DNA of 9,267 nt, taken from NCBI GenBank assembly GCA_027021185.1, contig JALUUU010000153.1, positions 1-9,267 on the forward strand, written 5' to 3'. Within the stretch, counting starts at the first letter, position 1; each line of letters begins with the position of its first letter. Shown here in pieces: positions 7,287 to 9,267 of this stretch. The stretch comes from an archaeon. GTDB lineage: Archaea; Hydrothermarchaeota; Hydrothermarchaeia; Hydrothermarchaeales; JALUUU01. The notes under the pieces were generated by a model. That model was not told the origin of the DNA and ran no database searches. It saw only the letters and a program-made list of their open reading frames with translations. Position numbers and translations under genes: made by a program.

Positions 7287-7742
7287 CTACCTGACCAGGA
7301 GCTTAGCCTTCTTCAGGTCGTACTTCCAGTCAGCGGGGATCCTGCCCTCCCTTCTGTAGTATCTGGCCAGCCTGATTATCTTGGCTTCGGTGAGCTGCAT
7401 GCCGCGTTTTGCGGTCATGTCCTTGGGGTTCTCGGTGAGGTGTTTGTCGAGCTCTACTGCTTTCTTGATGAGGTTCATCATGTCCTCTGGGAGCTCCGCC
7501 TTTATGCCTTTCTCATCCAGGATCTGGGATATCCTCTTGGCGGTCATCAGCTTCACGCTGGGGACGCCGTATTGATCCCGGAGCACCACCCCTATCCTGC
7601 TGGGGGAAAGCCCTTTCTTGCCCAGCTTAACCACCGTATCCACTATCTCCTCCTCGGAGAGCTCCACCCACTTGGGCGGAGAGGTGCGGTAGGGCCGGGT
7701 AGAACCGGATTTGCCCCGCTTTCCGGAGTGCATCCTTGCCAT
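7287..7742 (-). CDS. rps15: Small ribosomal subunit protein S15 (uS15, archaeal/eukaryotic S13e-like)
   Basis: This 151-residue protein has the long archaeal/eukaryotic form. The N-terminal extension MARMHSGKRGKSGSTRP (residues 1-17) precedes the helical core. LGKKGLSPSRIGVVLRDQYG (40-59) and the C-terminal TAKRGMQLTEAKIIRLARYY (110-129) with REGRIPADWKYD are hallmarks. uS15 binds 16S rRNA helices at the platform early in 30S assembly. The ATG at 7742 lies one base after the XTPase stop. A strong Shine-Dalgarno, AAGGAGATGTGA, is embedded in the last codons of the XTPase gene, so the two are translated from one message. Confidence 0.97.
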   Translation of the reverse strand: MARMHSGKRGKSGSTRPYRTSPPKWVELSEEEIVDTVVKLGKKGLSPSRIGVVLRDQYGVPSVKLMTAKRISQILDEKGIKAELPEDMMNLIKKAVELDKHLTENPKDMTAKRGMQLTEAKIIRLARYYRREGRIPADWKYDLKKAKLLVR

Positions 7743-7743
7743 T

Positions 7744-7754
7744 TCACATCTCCT
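7744..7754 (-). promoter_or_regulatory. Ribosome binding site of rps15 inside the XTPase 3' end
   Basis: GGAGATGTGA on the minus strand starts 11 bases before the S15 ATG and includes the last codons and TGA of the diphosphatase gene. The GGAG core is 7 bases from the start. It is among the best Shine-Dalgarno matches in the window, as expected for a ribosomal protein gene in second operon position. Confidence 0.7.
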
Positions 7755-8286
7755 TGAGATATCTTATCAGCATCTTAATGCTCTTAACCCTATGGGATAT
7801 TTTTTTCTTGATCGCGTAATCCTCCGCGAAGGTTCTGGCGTGGCCCTCAGGGATGAATATTGGGTCATAGCCGAACCCCGCGCTCCCCCTTATGCTGGGG
7901 GAGATATTACCTCTCACCACGCCTTTAAATATTTTTACCTCGTCTCTCCCCCTGTAGGCCACCACTGACTCGAACCTCGCTCCTCTGTCCTCCACCCCCT
8001 CCATGAGCCTGAGAATGCCCTCGTTGCCTATGGTCTTGAGGATGTAGCTGGAGTATACCCCTGGAAAGCCCTTGAGGGCGTCTATGAACAGCCCTGAGTC
8101 CTCTATGAAGACCCCCTCCTCCAGGGCCTTTGCAGCGGCCATGGCCACCTCCTCCAGGGTGTCTCCCTGGATCTCTGGGTAGCTACCCCTGCGCCACTCC
8201 AGGGCTAGGCCCTCCTCGATGAAGAGCTCCTCTGCCTCTCTGAATTTATGCCCGTTTGATGTCAGGAAGACGTATCTGCGCCTCAT
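7744..8286 (-). CDS. XTP/dITP diphosphatase (Ham1/RdgB family)
   Basis: This 180-residue non-canonical purine NTP pyrophosphatase hydrolyses XTP, ITP and dITP to monophosphates plus pyrophosphate, keeping deaminated purines out of DNA and RNA. The signature parts are present: FLTSNGHKFREAEEL at 7-21 (the T-S-N-x-x-K nucleotide site), FIEDSGLFIDALKGFPGVYSS at 60-80 with the catalytic EDSG acidic residues, and GFGYDPIFIPEG at 137-148. TFAEDYAIKKKISHR at 152-166 closes with the SHR base-recognition motif. Length is normal for the family. It is the first gene of the leftward operon. The ATG at 8286 has an AGGAG Shine-Dalgarno at 8298-8294 with 7-base spacing, and a box A element further upstream. 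Confidence 0.95.
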   Translation of the reverse strand: MRRRYVFLTSNGHKFREAEELFIEEGLALEWRRGSYPEIQGDTLEEVAMAAAKALEEGVFIEDSGLFIDALKGFPGVYSSYILKTIGNEGILRLMEGVEDRGARFESVVAYRGRDEVKIFKGVVRGNISPSIRGSAGFGYDPIFIPEGHARTFAEDYAIKKKISHRVKSIKMLIRYLKEM

Positions 8287-8318
8287 TTATATTCTCCTGG
8301 ATTGATTGGCCGCGAGGG

Positions 8319-8335
8319 TATTTATCCTTTTTTCC
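8319..8335 (-). promoter_or_regulatory. Putative BRE + box A promoter of the XTPase-rps15-recJ-pcc1-serS operon
   Basis: On the minus strand, GAAAAAAGGATAAATAC contains a purine-rich BRE-like run directly followed by the TATA-like GGATAAATA. The core lies about 37 bases before the XTPase ATG. Transcription would start near 8297-8300, leaving a very short leader that contains the AGGAG ribosome binding site. This is the most complete promoter pattern in the window. Confidence 0.6.
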
Positions 8336-8358
8336 ACCCGCACCAGTGGAAATAGGGG

Positions 8359-8370
8359 TCTATCGATAGA
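8359..8370. repeat. Perfect 12-bp palindrome in the divergent promoter region
   Basis: TCTATCGATAGA equals its own reverse complement over 12 bases. It lies between the two divergent box A elements, about 24 bases outside the leftward one (with its BRE) and about 17 bases outside the rightward one. Palindromes of this kind are typical binding sites for dimeric winged-helix or ribbon-helix-helix regulators, and its position could let one factor act on both promoters. No second copy was seen in the window, so a role as operator is only a suggestion. Confidence 0.4.
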
Positions 8371-8387
8371 AACCAATATTAGTCCCG

Positions 8388-8414
8388 AATGCATTAATAG
8401 CCTCGGGGGTAGAT
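8388..8414 (+). promoter_or_regulatory. Putative promoter and ribosome binding site of the 8418 gene
   Basis: AATGCATTAATAG (8388-8400) provides a TATA-like box whose core is about 24 bases before the ATG at 8418. GGGGGTAGAT (8405-8414) could act as a Shine-Dalgarno. The two do not fit together perfectly: initiation 26 bases after the TATA would produce a leaderless message lacking the GGGGGT. A TATA-like alternative further upstream is AACCAATATTAG (8371-8382), which would give a leader that includes the site. Confidence 0.4.
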
Positions 8415-8417
8415 AAC

Positions 8418-8648
8418 ATGTACTACGTGAATGGACTGGAATATCTCGGGAGGGACGTTCAGATACGGGGAAAAACCATGGAGGGTGTTGAGGCGAAACG
8501 CTTCGTAACCCTTAAAAAGACCGACACCATGCCTTCTAGGGATGAGGTGGTTGCCCTGGCAAAGGCCAACCCCAAGGTCAAGAAGGTTTGGGTCATGGAG
8601 ATCAACGGGAACAAATGGCGCAAAGCCATGGACGTAATAGACGTGTAA
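8418..8648 (+). CDS. Small protein of unknown function, 76 residues
   Basis: I do not recognise this family. The protein is soluble, basic and has no membrane segment or signal peptide. It begins MYYVNGLEYLGRDVQIRGK and is rich in Lys, Val and Met. The pattern suggests beta strands at about residues 1-8 and 13-32, an amphipathic helix at 40-51 (SRDEVVALAKAN), a strand at 55-62 (KKVWVMEI) and a final helix/strand 66-76. This compact alpha/beta layout fits a small nucleic-acid-binding or adaptor protein, but nothing specific. There is no CxxC pair or catalytic motif. The ATG has TATA-like and purine-rich signals upstream. The gene is divergent from the XTPase operon and apparently monocistronic, since a structured gap follows. 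Coding evidence is the long frame, plausible upstream signals and balanced codon use. Confidence 0.72.
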   Translation: MYYVNGLEYLGRDVQIRGKTMEGVEAKRFVTLKKTDTMPSRDEVVALAKANPKVKKVWVMEINGNKWRKAMDVIDV

Positions 8649-8666
8649 GGAAATAAAATATACAGT

Positions 8667-8678
8667 AAAATTTATAGG
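8667..8678 (+). promoter_or_regulatory. Orphan TATA-like element
   Basis: AAAATTTATAGG resembles an archaeal box A. A start about 26 bases downstream would fall near 8698-8702, exactly at the left arm of the inverted repeat at 8702-8740, with no protein gene following. It could therefore drive a short non-coding RNA. The surrounding stretch is AT-rich enough that a chance match is possible. Confidence 0.3.
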
Positions 8679-8701
8679 CTAAAAAAACAAATCCCCTTTG
8701 T

Positions 8702-8740
8702 GCCCATGGGATCCCATCCTCCTTTTTAATTCCCATGGGC
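8702..8740. repeat. Perfect 10-bp inverted repeat (stem-loop) with self-palindromic arms
   Basis: GCCCATGGGA (8702-8711) pairs perfectly with TCCCATGGGC (8731-8740) across a 19-base loop. Each arm also contains the palindrome CCCATGGG, so each arm can fold or dimerise alone, and an overlapping palindrome GGGATCCC lies at 8708-8715. In RNA this is a GC-rich stem followed by C-rich and then T-rich sequence, which looks like a terminator or the core of a small structured RNA. As DNA it could be a paired operator with two CCCATGGG half-sites 29 bases apart. Confidence 0.6.
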
Positions 8741-8756
8741 CCCCTCCCCCCACATA

Positions 8757-8790
8757 CTTTTCTTATTATTTCCTTTTTTCTTCCCTTATC
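8757..8790 (+). terminator. Putative T-rich transcription terminator
   Basis: The plus strand has repeated T-runs (CTTTTCTTATTATTTCC followed by TTTTTTC). Oligo-T stretches in the non-template strand are the main intrinsic termination signal of archaeal RNA polymerase. They lie about 110 bases after the stop of the 8418 gene and just downstream of the stem-loop, and would end either that transcript or a short RNA started near 8700. Confidence 0.45.
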
Positions 8791-8840
8791 TCCGCCTGTT
8801 GCTCAAGCTTTCACTTTCACTTTTCCCGCCCTCTTCCCCA

Positions 8841-8880
8841 AGGCATTTATTACCCCCCGGGTCAGAGTCTCCTAGGGTGG
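8841..8880 (+). promoter_or_regulatory. Putative promoter and ribosome binding site of the 8887 gene
   Basis: AAGGCATTTATTACC (about 8840-8853) holds a TATA-like core with a purine-rich lead-in. A start about 26 bases on would be near 8873 and give a short leader containing GGGTGGT (8875-8881), a reasonable Shine-Dalgarno 5 bases before the ATG at 8887. Confidence 0.45.
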
Positions 8881-8886
8881 TTTTGA

Positions 8887-9123
8887 ATGGGCAGGACTTT
8901 ACCTACTTTCCGCCGCATCCTGGACCTCTTCGAGGAGGAGTGGATGCCCTACAGGCGGAGCCTCCGCAAGAAGGAGCAGCACGTCTTCGATGAGCTCCTT
9001 CGGAAGGCCAGGATGCACGCCTCAAGCTCCATGTACCAGGCCCCGGCCAACCCCTTTGAGGCTATAGTGATCTCCATTCTCCTGGAGATGCAGAAAGAGA
9101 TAGACAGGCTGAAAGAGAAATAA
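8887..9123 (+). CDS. Small conserved archaeal protein of the MGRTxPT type, function unknown
   Basis: This 78-residue, highly charged, probably all-helical protein begins MGRTLPTFRRILD, continues with an EEEWMPYRRSLRKKEQHVFDEL stretch (residues 16-37) and a conserved-looking ARMHASSSMY (41-50), and ends with PFEAIVISILLEMQKEIDRLK (56-76). I recall similar 75-90-residue proteins starting MGRTxPT with the same layout in haloarchaea and methanogens, annotated only as domains of unknown function. Naming a specific DUF would be a guess. The C-terminal helix has the heptad-like pattern of a coiled coil or dimer interface. There is no membrane segment and no metal motif. The start is supported by the conserved MGRT opening and an upstream GGGTGGT. 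The gene converges on the next one. Confidence 0.82.
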   Translation: MGRTLPTFRRILDLFEEEWMPYRRSLRKKEQHVFDELLRKARMHASSSMYQAPANPFEAIVISILLEMQKEIDRLKEK

Positions 9124-9172
9124 AAAGAGCCGGAGCAGGGGCGAGACTCTGGTCTCTGATTTAGGTTTCTGC
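9124..9172. other. Convergent intergenic gap with a short hairpin
   Basis: These 49 bases separate the two converging stop codons. GAGAC (9143-9147) and GTCTC (9152-9156) can form a 5-bp stem with a 4-base loop. T-runs are weak on both strands: TTTAGGTTTCT to the right on the plus strand, and TTTTTA on the minus strand overlapping the 8887 gene's stop. The gap may act as a bidirectional terminator, but the signal is poor. Confidence 0.3.
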
Positions 9173-9267
9173 CTAGAGCTCTGTGTACTTCTTGTACTCT
9201 CCCTTTGTCTTGCTGACGGGGTACTTCTCGCTGTTTTCCCGCATCTTCTCCGATATAGCCTCTGACA
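9173..9267 (-). CDS. C-terminal end of an unidentified protein (runs off window)
   Basis: Reading leftward from the right edge, 30 codons stay open to a TAG at 9175-9173: SEAISEKMRENSEKYPVSKT, followed by KGEYKKYTEL. The frame has G/C-biased third positions similar to the other genes in the window. The tail is hydrophilic and rich in Lys, Glu and Tyr, as for a soluble cytosolic protein. Too little is present to assign a family, and I do not recognise the sequence. The 5' end lies beyond the window. It is oriented like the main leftward cluster but separated from it by the two plus-strand genes. Confidence 0.65.
   Translation of the reverse strand, partial: SEAISEKMRENSEKYPVSKTKGEYKKYTEL

Larger units (their letters stand above)
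8649..8886. other. Pyrimidine-rich intergenic region with promoter-like, inverted-repeat and T-tract elements
   Basis: No convincing gene lies here. The left part (8649-8690) is AT-rich and includes a TATA-like AAAATTTATAGG. The middle holds a perfect 10-bp inverted repeat. From about 8740 to 8840 the plus strand is almost entirely C and T, with several T-runs and the short tandem-like TTTCACTTTCACTTTT. The right end has the TATA-like element of the next gene. Open frames in this stretch read as low-complexity Phe/Pro/Ser strings and are not credible proteins. Confidence 0.7.

Noticed and set aside
7275..7757. A 160-codon plus-strand frame antisense to rps15
   Set aside because: It exactly shadows S15, a highly conserved gene; its composition (His, Leu, Gly, Pro-rich) is that of a reverse-frame shadow.
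8705..8728. Seven-codon frame ATG GGA TCC ... TAA inside the inverted repeat as a possible leader peptide
   Set aside because: No Shine-Dalgarno precedes it, and the ATG is part of the palindromic CCCATGGG arm.
8698..8993. Plus-strand frames of 62 and 64 codons in and after the pyrimidine-rich gap
   Set aside because: They translate to Phe/Pro/Ser low-complexity strings, lack ribosome binding sites, and the second runs into the 8887 gene in another frame.
1..9267. tRNA, rRNA, CRISPR, insertion sequence or integration site
   Set aside because: No cloverleaf-like sequence, no regularly spaced repeats, no transposase or integrase frame and no terminal inverted repeats with target duplication were seen on either strand.

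Overview
The window looks like a chromosomal segment of an archaeon, most probably euryarchaeal. The evidence is ribosomal proteins found only in archaea and eukaryotes in these forms (S3Ae and the long S15/S13e), an archaeal phosphoglycerate mutase, an archaeal RecJ-like DHH nuclease, the KEOPS subunit Pcc1, a GlmU-type archaeal nucleotidylyltransferase, and TATA-like box A elements upstream of several genes. The DNA is GC-rich, with G/C-ending codons in the main genes. I see no mobile element, CRISPR array, tRNA or rRNA. Most of the window is conserved housekeeping sequence; the less explained material lies in the last kilobase.

Layout. Positions 1 to about 8286 are all transcribed from the minus strand, so transcription runs right to left. 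The promoter-proximal gene is an XTP/dITP diphosphatase (7744-8286), followed by ribosomal protein S15 (7287-7742), a RecJ/GAN-like nuclease (5843-7276), Pcc1 (5584-5859) and seryl-tRNA synthetase (4326-5612). These are separated by only 1 to 10 bases or overlap, so they form one tightly packed operon. A TATA-like element at the end of serS starts a probable second transcript with ribosomal protein S3Ae (3695-4297), then a DUF92 membrane protein (2924-3646). A further TATA-like element at the end of the DUF92 gene precedes archaeal phosphoglycerate mutase (1688-2893), a phosphohexomutase (329-1681) and a truncated sugar-1-phosphate nucleotidylyltransferase (1-332). The last two overlap by an ATGA.

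The right end is different. A 131-base divergent promoter region carries a perfect 12-bp palindrome. To its right on the plus strand are a 76-codon gene I cannot assign (8418-8648), a 238-base pyrimidine-rich gap with a perfect 10-bp inverted repeat and T-tracts (8649-8886), and a 78-codon small archaeal gene of the 'MGRT' type (8887-9123). The C-terminal 30 codons of an unidentified gene enter from the right on the minus strand (9173-9267).

Functionally, the first operon combines nucleotide-pool cleaning, translation (S15, SerRS), tRNA t6A modification (Pcc1) and a replisome-associated nuclease. The distal set serves carbon flow from glycolysis/gluconeogenesis (ApgM) into sugar phosphates (mutase) and activated nucleotide sugars (nucleotidylyltransferase). 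I found no strong evidence for a new multi-gene system. The best candidates for something undescribed are the unassigned gene at 8418-8648 and the structured, promoter-bearing gap after it.
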